A DNA stretch of 64,000 nucleotides. Source: Labilithrix luteola. Its GTDB lineage: Bacteria; Myxococcota_A; Polyangia; Polyangiales; Polyangiaceae. The stretch covers positions 4,255,001-4,319,000 of the forward strand of contig NZ_CP012333.1 of NCBI RefSeq assembly GCF_001263205.1, given 5' to 3'. A model generated the notes under the pieces. That model ran no database searches. It was given only the letters and a program-made list of their open reading frames with translations, and was not told the origin of the DNA. Both the position numbers and the translations under genes were made by a program. Below are positions 18,333 to 27,250 of this stretch, piece after piece (the stretch's first letter is position 1; the number at the start of each line of letters is the position of its first letter).

Positions 18333-19178
18333 TCAGAGACCCTTGCAGACGGCCGGCACGTTGCGGCCGGCGAGCAGGCCCTTGAGTGCGGCGAGCTCGG
18401 GCGAGTTGGCCGAGCCGGACTTCGCGAGCGCGCTGCACTGAGCGGCGGCGGAGAGGAGAACACCTGCCTCCGGCGATGCGCCGAGGCTCTTCGCCTGGGT
18501 CGCGAGCGCGTTGCAGCAAGCCGCGAGATTTCCGAACTGGCTCGGAGCCGCGCCCGTGGCCACGCCGCCCTTGGCGACCGGGTCGTTGACGGCCGCGTAG
18601 GTGCGCGTCTCTTCGAAGTCGGGGCAACCGTTCGCGAACGTACGGCAGCCCGCGCAGGCGAGCGTACCGGTCGCGTCACGGCAGACGCGCGCGCCGGCGC
18701 AGGTGTTCGGCGTCACGTCGACCGCGGCTTCGTTCGCGTGCACGCAGCCCTTGGTGGTCTTGCGGAAGCGCGGGGTCGACGGCGCGATGATCTCGGTGAG
18801 CGTGACCGTGGCGCCTTCGTTGACCTTGCGACCGCCGACTTCGTCGATGTACGTGAGGCTCACCTGGCCGATCGCCGGTACGGCCGCGCACGCGGGGGTG
18901 ACCGTCTGCGCAAGCGGGTCCGTGCACTTGTCGTCGCGATAGATGCCCTCGAACGTCCACGTGGGCGTGGGCGCGAGTTGGCAGCCCGGGCACTGGTTGA
19001 TGTCGACCGGGCCCGCGTCGACCGGAGCCGGCGTGGCGGTGACCGCGGCGTCGACGACGAGCCCCTTGGCTTCTTCCTTCTCCTTGCAGCCCGAGACGAG
19101 AAGGAGCGTCGAAAGAGCGGCGAGCGTAAGCGCGCACGTGTGCTTGACCGAGCGGATCGAGAGGAAGTTGAGCTTCAT
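18333..19178 (-). CDS. Cys-rich lipoprotein of unknown function
   Basis: A 281-residue lipoprotein with a long basic N-region and lipobox LLVSGCKEK (Cys near 31). A linker rich in Ala, Asp and Pro follows. The mature part has paired Cys (CPGC near 63, CAGC near 170) and two predicted regions: a beta-rich part (70-140) and a helical, Ala-rich C-terminus with CCNALATQAK near 215, a segment often seen in myxobacterial lipoproteins. No catalytic motif is visible. It is transcribed away from the SDR gene at 19331, the two starts 152 bp apart. Confidence 0.7.
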   Translation of the reverse strand: MKLNFLSIRSVKHTCALTLAALSTLLLVSGCKEKEEAKGLVVDAAVTATPAPVDAGPVDINQCPGCQLAPTPTWTFEGIYRDDKCTDPLAQTVTPACAAVPAIGQVSLTYIDEVGGRKVNEGATVTLTEIIAPSTPRFRKTTKGCVHANEAAVDVTPNTCAGARVCRDATGTLACAGCRTFANGCPDFEETRTYAAVNDPVAKGGVATGAAPSQFGNLAACCNALATQAKSLGASPEAGVLLSAAAQCSALAKSGSANSPELAALKGLLAGRNVPAVCKGL

Positions 19179-19243
19179 GGGAGCGCCACGTTAACCCGAA
19201 ACGGCTGCGGCGTGGCGCTTCGCGGCCTTCGGTTTGCCTCGCC

Positions 19244-19308
19244 TTGACGGACACACGGTCCGTGGACATATGACGGTCATCATATGTCAGGTCCGCGCCA
19301 CGGACCTG
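19244..19308 (+). promoter_or_regulatory. Promoter with three consecutive inverted repeats before an SDR gene
   Basis: A -35-like TTGACG lies at 19244-19249; TATGAC (19269-19274) is a possible -10 with a 19-bp gap, and CATATG a weaker one at 17 bp. Three perfect dyads follow one another: ACGGAC/GTCCGT (19247-19263, 5-bp spacer), GACATATGA/TCATATGTC (19265-19288, 6-bp spacer) and CAGGTCCG/CGGACCTG (19288-19308, 5-bp spacer). The central 9-bp-arm dyad covers the -10 position and looks like a TetR- or MarR-type operator. The third could be an RNA hairpin in the leader or a second operator. The SDR start is at 19331. Confidence 0.55.
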
Positions 19309-19330
19309 CGCCACGAAAGAGGTTGGTGTC

Positions 19331-20077
19331 ATGGGGAAGCTCGACGGGAAGGTTGCCGTGGTCACGGGGGGCAACGGCGGGATTGGATTCGCCGCGGCGA
19401 AACAGTTCGTCGAAGACGGCGCTTACGTCTTCATCACAGGGCGACGAAAGGAAGAGCTCGAACGTGCCGCAAAAGACATCGGCAAGAACGTGACGACGGT
19501 CCAAGGCGACGTGTCGAACCTCGCGGATCTCGATCGCCTCTACGCGATCGTGCGCGAGACGAAAGGACACCTCGACATCGTCTTTGCCAACGCGGGCATC
19601 GCCGAGAGCGCCCCACTGGGCTCGATCACCGAAGCGCAGTTCGACCGCCACTTCGACATCAATGTGAAGGGCGCGCTCTTCACGGTGCAGAAAGCGTTGC
19701 CGCTCCTCCGTGACGGCGCGTCGATCATCCTGACGTCGTCCATCGTCGGCTCCAAGGGCTTTCCTGCGGTCAGTGTGTATAGTGCAACGAAAGCCGCCCT
19801 GCGCTCGTTCGCACGGACGTGGACGACGGATCTGAAGGAGCGGAAGATCCGCGTGAACGTGGTGAGCCCCGGTTCGATCGACACGCCAGGTTTGCGCGGT
19901 CTGCGCTCGGCCTCGAGCAACGACGAGCTCCAGGCCAGGTATGGCGCGTCGATTCCGCTCGGACGCGTGGGAGATCCCCTCGATATCGCCAAGGCCGTTT
20001 CGTTCCTCGCCTCCGACGATAGTTCGTACGTCGCGGGGACGGAGCTCTTCGTCGACGGTGGTATCGCTCAGGTTTGA
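19331..20077 (+). CDS. SDR family NAD(P)-dependent oxidoreductase
   Basis: A 248-residue classical short-chain dehydrogenase. Cofactor motif TGGNGGIGFA near residues 12-21, NAGIAE near 87-92, catalytic Ser in LTSSIVGSKG near 134-137 and the YSATK pair near 149-153. The C-terminus has NVVSPGSIDTPG and a final YVAGTELFVDGG, typical of glucose-dehydrogenase-like members. The full active site sets it apart from the two atypical SDR proteins elsewhere in the window. It converges with the MDR dehydrogenase gene, 6 bp apart. Regulation is likely through the stacked dyads upstream. Substrate unknown. Confidence 0.92.
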   Translation: MGKLDGKVAVVTGGNGGIGFAAAKQFVEDGAYVFITGRRKEELERAAKDIGKNVTTVQGDVSNLADLDRLYAIVRETKGHLDIVFANAGIAESAPLGSITEAQFDRHFDINVKGALFTVQKALPLLRDGASIILTSSIVGSKGFPAVSVYSATKAALRSFARTWTTDLKERKIRVNVVSPGSIDTPGLRGLRSASSNDELQARYGASIPLGRVGDPLDIAKAVSFLASDDSSYVAGTELFVDGGIAQV

Positions 20078-20083
20078 GCGCGT

Positions 20084-21094
20084 TCATCCGTCGAAGTCGA
20101 TCACCACCTTTCCGAAGGGGGAGCCCGAGGCGAGCTTCACGAAGGCCTCGGGCGCCTTCGTGAACGGAACGACGGTGTCGATGATCGGATGAACGTCGTT
20201 GGCCTCGATGCCTCGGACGAGAGCTTCGAACGTTGCTCGGCTTCCACCCGAAACCGTACGGAACGAGACCACCCGGCGAATGGCAGCGGGCAGATCGATC
20301 GACGCCGTCGTGTCTCCGACGAAGCCGACGAGGGCCACGGTTCCTCCGACCCGTGTTGCGGCCACGGCACGGTTCACGCCGTTGCCACCGACGACGTCGA
20401 CGAACAAGTCCACACCTCTTCCGTTCGTGAGCGCGAGCAGACGGGACTCCCACGCTGGTTCGCGGCTCGTATCGACGACGGCGGCGCCCGCTTCTTCCAC
20501 GCGTGCCGCGCGAGCTCCGCTGCGCAAGAGGACCACCGCCTTGGCTCCTGCCGCGCGGGCGAGTTGGACGACGAAGAGCGCCACGCCGCCGGTTCCCTGC
20601 ACCGCGATCACGTCGCCCGGGCCGATGCCGACGTCGGTGAAGAGGACCTGCCACGCGGTCACCGCCGCGATCGGGAGCGTTGCCGCTTCGAGCCATCCGA
20701 GATTCGACGGCGCGCGCACGGCAGCCTCTTCGTGCACGGCCATGAGCTCGCGCAGCGTGCCGGGGTTCGGCCCGCCGAGGCGTCTCGCACCGACGCCCTC
20801 TCGAACAGGGCCGGCGATCCAATCCGGCACGTACGTCGGGATGACGCGATCGCCCTTTCCGAAGCGCGTCACCGCGGGGCCGACTTCGACGACCTCACCG
20901 GCGCCGTCCGAGAGCGGAACGAGCGGGGCGGCGAAGTTGCCGTAGCGGCCTTGCGCGATGAGCACGTCGCGCTGGTTCATGGCGGCGGCCCGCATGCGAA
21001 CGAGAATCTCGCGCGGCCCCGGTCGGGGGACGTCGAGCTCGACCAAGCGGAGGTTCTCGAGCGCGATACGGTCTTCGAAACGAAAGGCCTTCAT
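20084..21094 (-). CDS. Zinc-independent MDR alcohol dehydrogenase/quinone reductase-like protein
   Basis: A 336-residue medium-chain dehydrogenase. The GroES-like N-terminal part has GAGEVVEVG near 64-72 and KGDRVIPTY near 79-87, and the Rossmann part has VAVQGTGGVALFVVQLARAAGAKAV near 163-187. The usual catalytic zinc Cys is absent (NQRDVLIAQGRYG), so it belongs with quinone reductase-like, non-zinc members. It is divergent from a LysR gene, 67 bp away, which probably controls it. Substrate unknown. Confidence 0.88.
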   Translation of the reverse strand: MKAFRFEDRIALENLRLVELDVPRPGPREILVRMRAAAMNQRDVLIAQGRYGNFAAPLVPLSDGAGEVVEVGPAVTRFGKGDRVIPTYVPDWIAGPVREGVGARRLGGPNPGTLRELMAVHEEAAVRAPSNLGWLEAATLPIAAVTAWQVLFTDVGIGPGDVIAVQGTGGVALFVVQLARAAGAKAVVLLRSGARAARVEEAGAAVVDTSREPAWESRLLALTNGRGVDLFVDVVGGNGVNRAVAATRVGGTVALVGFVGDTTASIDLPAAIRRVVSFRTVSGGSRATFEALVRGIEANDVHPIIDTVVPFTKAPEAFVKLASGSPFGKVVIDFDG

Positions 21095-21152
21095 GACGAC
21101 GATGATGGGCTCTCGCGAGCGCCTGCGGGACTACCCACGGATGCATGGTAAA

Positions 21153-21168
21153 CCTGCAATTATGCAGG
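21153..21168. promoter_or_regulatory. Palindrome over the LysR start codon
   Basis: CCTGCA (21153-21158) and TGCAGG (21163-21168) are perfect 6-bp arms with a 4-bp spacer. The dyad covers the ATG at 21162. In a divergent LysR/target arrangement this is where an autoregulatory site could block the regulator's own expression. Confidence 0.4.
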
Positions 21169-22058
21169 ACGTCGTTTGGCGTGATCTCGAGGTGTTTCTC
21201 GCCCTCCACCGAACTGGCAGTCATGCCCGCGCGGCCAAGGCTCTCGGGATTGACCCCACGACCGTCGGCCGCCGTCTGGGCACGTTGGAGGAAGGGCTCG
21301 GCACGAGACTCTTCGTGCGGACGCCGAAGGGGCTGTCGCTCACGGCCATGGGCACGACGCTCCTGCCGAGGGCGCTGCGCGTCGAAGAGGAGATGGTCTC
21401 TCTCGGCCGTGAGCTTCAAGGCGCGGACGCGAACGTGGAGGGGACGGTTCGCCTGACGGCAGGCGACGGCTTCGTTCGCTACGTGCTCGTTCCTGCACTC
21501 GCCAAGCTGCGTGAAGGACGACCTCGCCTGACCATCGAGCTACGCGCGGAGACCCAGCTGCTCGATCTCTCGCGACGCGAGGCCGACGTGGCGGTGCGTC
21601 TCGTCGCGCCCAAAGAGCCCGCGCTCGTTTCGCGGAACGTCGGGAGCATGGCCTTCGGGATCTTCGCGAGCCGCCCGTATCTCGACCGGCGCGGCTCGAT
21701 CAAGAGCACGCGCGACCTCGCCTCCCATGATTGGATCGGTTTCGAGAGCGAACTCGATCGGTTGCCCCAGAATCGATGGCTGCGCGAGCTCGTCCCCGCC
21801 ATTCGCTACGTGGTTCGCGCAACGGCCACCACCATCCAGACCGCCGCGTGCGTGGAGGGCGTCGGTCTCGCGCTTCTGCCGGAGGTCGTCGCTCTTCACG
21901 AACGCTCGCTCGTGCGCGTACTGCCGAAAGTTTCACCACCACCGCGCGCGGCGTTCGCCGTGTACCACTCCGATTTGAAAAAGAACGCGCGCGTCGCGCT
22001 CGTCGTGCGCTGGGTTTCAGGCTTGATGGATGAGGTCTCGGCTCGACAGACGCCCTGA
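21162..22058 (+). CDS. LysR family transcriptional regulator
   Basis: A 298-residue regulator. The N-terminal winged helix has HARAAKALGIDPTTVGRRLGTLEEGLGTRLFVR near 19-51. The effector domain (about 90-290) has the LysR substrate-binding pattern (DLSRREADVAVRL, CVEGVGLALLPEVV). Two in-frame ATGs compete: 21141 (7 residues longer) and 21162, which starts at the usual MQDVVWRDLEVFLAL; the second is chosen. The longer frame back to 20958 is antisense to the dehydrogenase gene. Divergent from the MDR dehydrogenase gene, its likely target. Confidence 0.9.
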   Translation: MQDVVWRDLEVFLALHRTGSHARAAKALGIDPTTVGRRLGTLEEGLGTRLFVRTPKGLSLTAMGTTLLPRALRVEEEMVSLGRELQGADANVEGTVRLTAGDGFVRYVLVPALAKLREGRPRLTIELRAETQLLDLSRREADVAVRLVAPKEPALVSRNVGSMAFGIFASRPYLDRRGSIKSTRDLASHDWIGFESELDRLPQNRWLRELVPAIRYVVRATATTIQTAACVEGVGLALLPEVVALHERSLVRVLPKVSPPPRAAFAVYHSDLKKNARVALVVRWVSGLMDEVSARQTP

Positions 22059-22078
22059 CTTCACTTCGACCGAGCACC

Positions 22079-23611
22079 ATGTGCCAGCTAGCCAGTCTCG
22101 GCTACTGTGCGGTCGTGCTCGTCACGATCCTCACCGTTCTGGAGCTGGTCTACATCGTCGGCCTGGGGACGTGGATCCTGCTCGAGAAGCGGTCGCCGGT
22201 CGCCACGCTCGCCTGGATCCTCGGGCTCATCGCGCTGCCGTACGTCGGATTCGTGCTGTTCTTCTTCCTCGGTCCGAGGCGTGTGGAGAAGAAAAGGCTG
22301 CGCTTCAAACGGGCGCGCGAGACGCAGGGAACGATCGAGGCGATCGCATGCCATCCCGACGATTGGGATCGCCGTGCGGCGCAGCTCGTGAAGTTGGCCG
22401 TGTCGGCTGGAGAGCCACCCGCGGAGCACTGCCGGGACGTTCGCATCTACGCCGACGCCGAGAGTACTTACGACGCGATCATCGAGGCGATTGGCAAAGC
22501 GACCCATCACGTTCACGTGGCCTATTACATCTTCGACCCTCGCCGCAGCGGAACGCGCCTACGCGACGCCCTCATCGAGCGTGCGAAGGCCGGCGTGATG
22601 GTCCGCCTGCTCGTCGACGACGTCGGATCCTCCGCCATCGGCAAGGCATTCGTCGCGCCCATGCTCGCGGCCGGCGTCAAATTCGCGCGCTTCAATCGGG
22701 TTCTCTTCTCGCGTGTTCGGAGCCGCATCGACTTTCGCAATCACCGCAAGATCGTCGTCTGCGACGGCACGGTGGGATTCGTCGGCGGCATCAACATTGC
22801 CGACGAGTACTTGCCCGAGCTGCCCGAAGGTGACTCGGCTGCGAAGCCCAGCGTGGCGCTCGGCTCGCAGGCCATTCGCGATCGATCGAACGAGCGAGAG
22901 CGGAGAAAGCGTGGTCATCTCGGTCCGTGGCGCGATACGCACATGCGCCTCGAAGGAGACGTGGTGCGCTGGCTGCAGCTCGTCTTCGCCGACGATTGGT
23001 TCTACGCCACCGGTTATGCCACGCACGGAAAGGTCTATTTCCCGGAGCCCACGCGAAAGGGAGACCACTTCGTGCAGATCGTCTCGTCCGGTCCGGATCG
23101 CGAGATCGAATCGATTCAAAAGCTCTATTTCGCAGCCATCGCCGGGGCGCGCGAACGCGTCTTCGTCACCACGCCGTACTTCATTCCCGACGAGGCCTCG
23201 CTGACCGCGCTGACGGCCACGGCGCTGCGTGGTGTCGACGTGCGTGTGCTCGTTCCGCGGAGGAGCGACTCGCTCGTGGTGACGGCCGCAGCGCGCTCGT
23301 ACTACGACACGATTCTCAGGGCCGGCGTGAAGGTTTACGAATACCAGCCCACCATGATCCACGCGAAGACACTCGTGGTGGACGACTACTTCGCCGCGGT
23401 GGGAACCGCGAACTTCGACAATCGGAGCTTCCGGCTCAACTTCGAAGTGACCGGCGTGGTGTACGGCGAGAAGTACGCACAAGCGCTCGCCGACATGTTC
23501 TTTCGCGATCTGGAGGACGCCGTGGAGATCACGGCGGCGAAGCGAAAGAAGATCTCTCTCGGCTGGCGTTTGGGCGAGGCCGGCGCGCGCGTGCTTTCAC
23601 CGCTTCTCTGA
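22079..23611 (+). CDS. cls: Cardiolipin synthase (phospholipase D family)
   Basis: A 510-residue inner-membrane enzyme that joins phosphatidylglycerol molecules to make cardiolipin. Two N-terminal transmembrane helices (about 12-32 and 42-62) are followed by two PLD catalytic motifs: NHRKIVVCDGTVGFVGG near 222-238 and IHAKTLVVDDYFAAVGTANFDNRS near 425-448, both HxK(x)4D. Length, helices and motif spacing match bacterial Cls. It starts 20 bp after the LysR gene and its end overlaps the convergent ctaF gene by 15 bp. Confidence 0.95.
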   Translation: MCQLASLGYCAVVLVTILTVLELVYIVGLGTWILLEKRSPVATLAWILGLIALPYVGFVLFFFLGPRRVEKKRLRFKRARETQGTIEAIACHPDDWDRRAAQLVKLAVSAGEPPAEHCRDVRIYADAESTYDAIIEAIGKATHHVHVAYYIFDPRRSGTRLRDALIERAKAGVMVRLLVDDVGSSAIGKAFVAPMLAAGVKFARFNRVLFSRVRSRIDFRNHRKIVVCDGTVGFVGGINIADEYLPELPEGDSAAKPSVALGSQAIRDRSNERERRKRGHLGPWRDTHMRLEGDVVRWLQLVFADDWFYATGYATHGKVYFPEPTRKGDHFVQIVSSGPDREIESIQKLYFAAIAGARERVFVTTPYFIPDEASLTALTATALRGVDVRVLVPRRSDSLVVTAAARSYYDTILRAGVKVYEYQPTMIHAKTLVVDDYFAAVGTANFDNRSFRLNFEVTGVVYGEKYAQALADMFFRDLEDAVEITAAKRKKISLGWRLGEAGARVLSPLL

Positions 23612-23926
23612 GCTCCACGGCTTGGCAATCGCCGGAACTTCGATAGGCGGCTTGTCGCGCGTGAGCACGTCGGCGACGGTGAGGCCGACGAGGATGAGCG
23701 ACAGCAGGCAAGCTGCGGCGAGGGTCACGTGCACGGAGAGATGCGCCCGCACCAGCTCCATGAACACCATGGCCACCAGACCGGCCTTCATCCCGGCGAT
23801 GGCGAGCGCGACGGGGAGCGACGCCGCGCCGAGGTGCACGTAGGACAGCCCGAAGCTGAGCGCCCAGAGCACCATGAGCGCAATGGCCGTTCGCCAGATG
23901 GCGCGGGTTCCGGATTCGTGCGTCAT
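23597..23926 (-). CDS. ctaF: Cytochrome c oxidase subunit IV (caa3 type)
   Basis: A 109-residue membrane protein with three hydrophobic segments (about 13-32, 37-58 and 66-86) and a short polar tail. Length, position after subunit III and the motif GLVAMVFMELVRAH match prokaryotic COX4. It is the accessory subunit of the caa3 oxidase. Its ATG overlaps the ctaE stop (ATGA). It is the last gene of an 11-gene chain and its stop overlaps the convergent cls gene by 15 bp. Confidence 0.88.
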   Translation of the reverse strand: MTHESGTRAIWRTAIALMVLWALSFGLSYVHLGAASLPVALAIAGMKAGLVAMVFMELVRAHLSVHVTLAAACLLSLILVGLTVADVLTRDKPPIEVPAIAKPWSSEKR

Positions 23927-24558
23927 GCGAGGTAGAACACCGGCCAGAGGAAAATCCAGACGAGGTCGACGAGGTGCCAGTAGAGCGCTGCGGTTTCGAG
24001 GCGATGAGAGGAGCCTTCGGTGACCGTGCCGCGCCCCATGCCGATCCGCATCGCTGCCAGCACGCCCATGCCAATCGTGACGTGAATCGCGTGGAGCCCC
24101 GTCATCGTGAAATAGAGCGTCCAGAACTCGACATATCCGCGGGCCGTGTGGGTGACGAAGTACTCGCCCACGCCGCGCGGATAGATGCCCTCGTGGAAGT
24201 GCAGTCCGTATTCGGTGAACTTGATGACGAGGAAGACGAAGCCGAGTCCGATGGTGGCGAGCACCAGGCGTCCGGCGAGCTTCGTCTTGCCTTCGCGCAG
24301 CACGTGCACCGCGAAGGCGACGAGCGTGCTGCTCGTGAGAAGGACGGCTGTGTTGACCGAGCCGAGGACCTTGGTGTTGTGGAGAACGCTCTCACGGAAG
24401 GCGTGGGGGGAGTGGGCTCGATACGTGAAGACGATTGTGAAGAGAGCGGCGAAGAGCAGGACTTCGCTCGCGAGAAAGACCCACATGCCGAGACGGGAGG
24501 CATGCGCCTGCTGCTCGACGCTCTCGAAGTGGGCCTCGTGCTCGAAGGCGGGTTTCAC
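23923..24558 (-). CDS. ctaE: Cytochrome c oxidase subunit III
   Basis: A 211-residue subunit with five to seven transmembrane helices, fitting the shorter caa3-type subunit III. It starts with VKPAFEHEAHFE, keeps the helix core MWVFLASEVLLFAALFTIVF, and ends with HLVDLVWIFLWPVFYLA, the signature C-terminus of subunit III. The start is a GTG at 24558 that overlaps the ctaD stop (GTGA), so no longer reading frame is needed; the long frame further upstream is antisense-type noise inside ctaD. Subunit III supports proton uptake and stability of the oxidase. Confidence 0.93.
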   Translation of the reverse strand: MKPAFEHEAHFESVEQQAHASRLGMWVFLASEVLLFAALFTIVFTYRAHSPHAFRESVLHNTKVLGSVNTAVLLTSSTLVAFAVHVLREGKTKLAGRLVLATIGLGFVFLVIKFTEYGLHFHEGIYPRGVGEYFVTHTARGYVEFWTLYFTMTGLHAIHVTIGMGVLAAMRIGMGRGTVTEGSSHRLETAALYWHLVDLVWIFLWPVFYLA

Positions 24559-26186
24559 GGCGCACGCTCCGGGGCGGCCTTTTCGTAGTCGTAGGCGCCC
24601 ACGGTGAATACCGGCGACTCCTCGAAGTTGTGCGTCGGAGGAGGCGAGGCCGTGCGCCACTCGAAACATCGCGAGCCCCATGGATCGCCGTCGACCCTCG
24701 GCCCCCAACGGAGCGACCATGGCAGGTAGGTGGCCGGGCCGACGAGGCCCGCCGCGAGAATCCACGAGCCGACCGTGGAGATGATGTTGAGGACCTGGAA
24801 CTCCGGGGGATAGTGGAAGTAGCGACGCGGCATTCCCGAATTCCCGAGAAGGAACTGGGGAAAGAACGTGACGAAGAATCCCGCGAAGACGAGCACCGCG
24901 CACATCATCCCGAGCCTCTCCGGATACATGCGGCCGCTCATCTTCGGGAACCAATAATGGAGTGCGGCCATGAACGCGGTGAGCGTTCCGCCGACCATGA
25001 TGAAATGGAAATGGGCAACGACGAAGTAGGTGTCGTGCCAATGCACGTCGAGGCTCATCGCCGCCACCGCTACACCCGTCATGCCGCCGAAGACGAAGAG
25101 GAACAGGAAGGCGTAGACGAAGAGCAAAGGAGTCTTCGTGGCAATCGAGCCGCGCCGGAGCGTCCAGGTCCAGTTGAAGACCTTGATGGCGGAGAAGATG
25201 GCCACCAGCATCGAGAGAATGCCGAATGCGCCGGCGTCGAACGTGCTGATGCCGGCAACGAACATGTGGTGGCCCCAGGTGAGGAACCCCACGAAGGCGA
25301 TGCCGAGCGACGAATAGGCAATGGCCTTGTACGAATAGGGAGCTTTCCGCGCGAACGTCGTGACGACCTCGCTCACCACCCCCATGGCCGGCAGAATCAT
25401 GATGTAGACGGCCGGGTGCGAGTAGAACCAGAAGAGGTGCTGGTAGAGCACCGGATCGCCGCCGCGCGCCGGGTCGAACATTCCCCACGCGAATGCGTTG
25501 TCGAACACGACGAGGAGCAGCACGATGGCGAGCACGGGGGTGGCGAGGACTTGGATGATGCTCGTCGCGTAGATCGACCACACGAAGAGCGGCAGCTTCA
25601 TCCAGGGCAGGCCCTTCGCGCGCATCGAGTGGGTGGTGACGATGAAGTTCAGGCCCGTCAAGATCGTCGAGAACCCGATGATGAACACCCCGAGCAAAGC
25701 CAGCGGCACGGCCGTGGGCGTCGTCGAGGAGTACGGCGCGTAGAACGTCCAGCCCGTGTCGATGCCCGAGACGAAGAGCGAGACGAGCACGAGCAGGGCG
25801 CCGGCCACGTAGATGTAGAAGCTCAGGAGGTTCAGACGCGGGAATGCCACGTCTTTGGCGCCGACCATGATGGGCAATAGGAAATTGCCGAACGTGCTCG
25901 GAATCGACGGAATCATGAAGAGCCAGACCATGACGACGCCGTGGAGCGTGAAGAACCGGTTGTAGGTCATCGCGGTCATCACGGTCTTGTTCGGCGTCAG
26001 GTGCTCGACGCGGATCCCCATGGCGAAGAAACCACCGAGCGCCAGGAAGGTGCAGACTGCACCTAGGTAGAGGAGACCGATGCGCTTGTGATCGGTCGTG
26101 AGAAGCCACGATCGAAGCGTCGTTGCCGCGCCGAGGTAGTCCGGGTGCCGTGTCCACGGTTTTTCCACGAAGGGCTGCGTCGTCAT
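24555..26186 (-). CDS. ctaD: Cytochrome c oxidase subunit I
   Basis: A 543-residue heme-copper oxidase core with about 12 membrane helices. Metal ligands are in place: FTLHGVVMV near 83-91 (low-spin heme His), FWFYSHPAVYIMILP near 248-262 (CuB His and the cross-linked Tyr), WGHHMF near 305-310 (CuB His pair) and VAHFHFIMVGG near 390-400 (both heme ligands). It carries the K- and D-type channel architecture expected of an A-family oxidase. It oxidises cytochrome c and reduces O2 while pumping protons. Starts at the ATG (26186) that overlaps the ctaC stop. Confidence 0.96.
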   Translation of the reverse strand: MTTQPFVEKPWTRHPDYLGAATTLRSWLLTTDHKRIGLLYLGAVCTFLALGGFFAMGIRVEHLTPNKTVMTAMTYNRFFTLHGVVMVWLFMIPSIPSTFGNFLLPIMVGAKDVAFPRLNLLSFYIYVAGALLVLVSLFVSGIDTGWTFYAPYSSTTPTAVPLALLGVFIIGFSTILTGLNFIVTTHSMRAKGLPWMKLPLFVWSIYATSIIQVLATPVLAIVLLLVVFDNAFAWGMFDPARGGDPVLYQHLFWFYSHPAVYIMILPAMGVVSEVVTTFARKAPYSYKAIAYSSLGIAFVGFLTWGHHMFVAGISTFDAGAFGILSMLVAIFSAIKVFNWTWTLRRGSIATKTPLLFVYAFLFLFVFGGMTGVAVAAMSLDVHWHDTYFVVAHFHFIMVGGTLTAFMAALHYWFPKMSGRMYPERLGMMCAVLVFAGFFVTFFPQFLLGNSGMPRRYFHYPPEFQVLNIISTVGSWILAAGLVGPATYLPWSLRWGPRVDGDPWGSRCFEWRTASPPPTHNFEESPVFTVGAYDYEKAAPERAP

Positions 26187-27250
26187 GGCGTGCTCGCGGC
26201 GTCGGCGCCCGCGTCTCGCGCGTGGACGTCGAGGGTTGGAAGGGTGACTTCGGGCGCGAGAGGGCCGTCGCGCAGCGAGACGATGAGCGCGACGAGCGCA
26301 CCGGTTTCGCCGGCCGTGAGGAGGCCCTGGTAAGTGGGCATGACGGGCGTGTAGCCGGCAACGACGTCGGCTTGCGGCTCCATCATCGACTTGGTGAGAT
26401 AGGCCTCGTCGGCGACCACGTGGCGACCGTCGGTCAGCGTGCGATCGGAGCCGAAGAGGTGGCTCCAGGTGGGACCGATGTGGCGCTGGCCGTCGAGCGT
26501 GTGGCAGGCCACGCACGCTCGACGCACGGCGACCTCCTTCCCGCGGGCAACGAGGTCGATGTCGTCACCGCACGAACCGGGGCCTTTTCCGCAATCCGCA
26601 TGTCCGTCTTGATTCGGAGTCGTGGAGCGCAGCCATCGCATGTAATCGGCCTGGGAGAGCACCACGACCTCGCCACGCATCATCGAGTGGCTGATGCCGC
26701 AGTACTCGGCACACCAGATCGGGAAGGAGCCGGTCTCCTTGGCTTGGAACCACGTCACGACGGTTCGACCGGGAACCACGTCTCGCTTCGTTCGGAAGGC
26801 AGGCACGAAGAAGCTGTGGATGACGTCGCGCGACGTCATCACGAGCTTGATCGGGCGGCCGACAGGCACGGTGAGCGTATCGTTCGTCGACCGCCCGTCG
26901 GGATAAGTGAACTTCCACATCCACTGCTTGGCCTCGACGTAGACGATGTCCGCGTCTCTCGGGGGATCGGCCATGGCGACGTACTGCCGGAAGCCGATGA
27001 CCCAGAAGAAGAGGAACGTGCCCCCGATCAAGACCGCGAAGACGCCTTCATGGCGTGCGGGCGCAGCGCCGAGGGCAGGCTGATCGGGCTTCTTCCGCCG
27101 GTAGCGCACGGTGAACCACGCCGCGGCGCCGAAGACGTAGAACGACACGAGCATCGTCAGCGAGATGACGACAAGGTGGAGGCCGTCGACGCCGTCGGCG
27201 ACCGTCGACGCCCCGGGAGGCAGGCGAAGAAGCCAGCGGACGATGTCCAT
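26183..27250 (-). CDS. ctaC: Cytochrome c oxidase subunit II with fused cytochrome c domain (caa3 type)
   Basis: A 355-residue subunit. Two N-terminal helices (about 24-48 and 70-92) anchor a periplasmic cupredoxin. The CuA site is present as HSFFVPAF near 156 and CAEYCGISHSMM near 190-201 (C-x3-C-x3-H-x2-M). A cytochrome c domain follows, with CVACH near 247-251 and a Met ligand in the later VMPTYQ segment. The fused heme makes it caa3 type, taking electrons directly from alternative complex III. The ATG at 27250 overlaps the upstream stop by one base; a longer frame extends upstream only through antisense-like sequence. Confidence 0.95.
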   Translation of the reverse strand: MDIVRWLLRLPPGASTVADGVDGLHLVVISLTMLVSFYVFGAAAWFTVRYRRKKPDQPALGAAPARHEGVFAVLIGGTFLFFWVIGFRQYVAMADPPRDADIVYVEAKQWMWKFTYPDGRSTNDTLTVPVGRPIKLVMTSRDVIHSFFVPAFRTKRDVVPGRTVVTWFQAKETGSFPIWCAEYCGISHSMMRGEVVVLSQADYMRWLRSTTPNQDGHADCGKGPGSCGDDIDLVARGKEVAVRRACVACHTLDGQRHIGPTWSHLFGSDRTLTDGRHVVADEAYLTKSMMEPQADVVAGYTPVMPTYQGLLTAGETGALVALIVSLRDGPLAPEVTLPTLDVHARDAGADAASTP

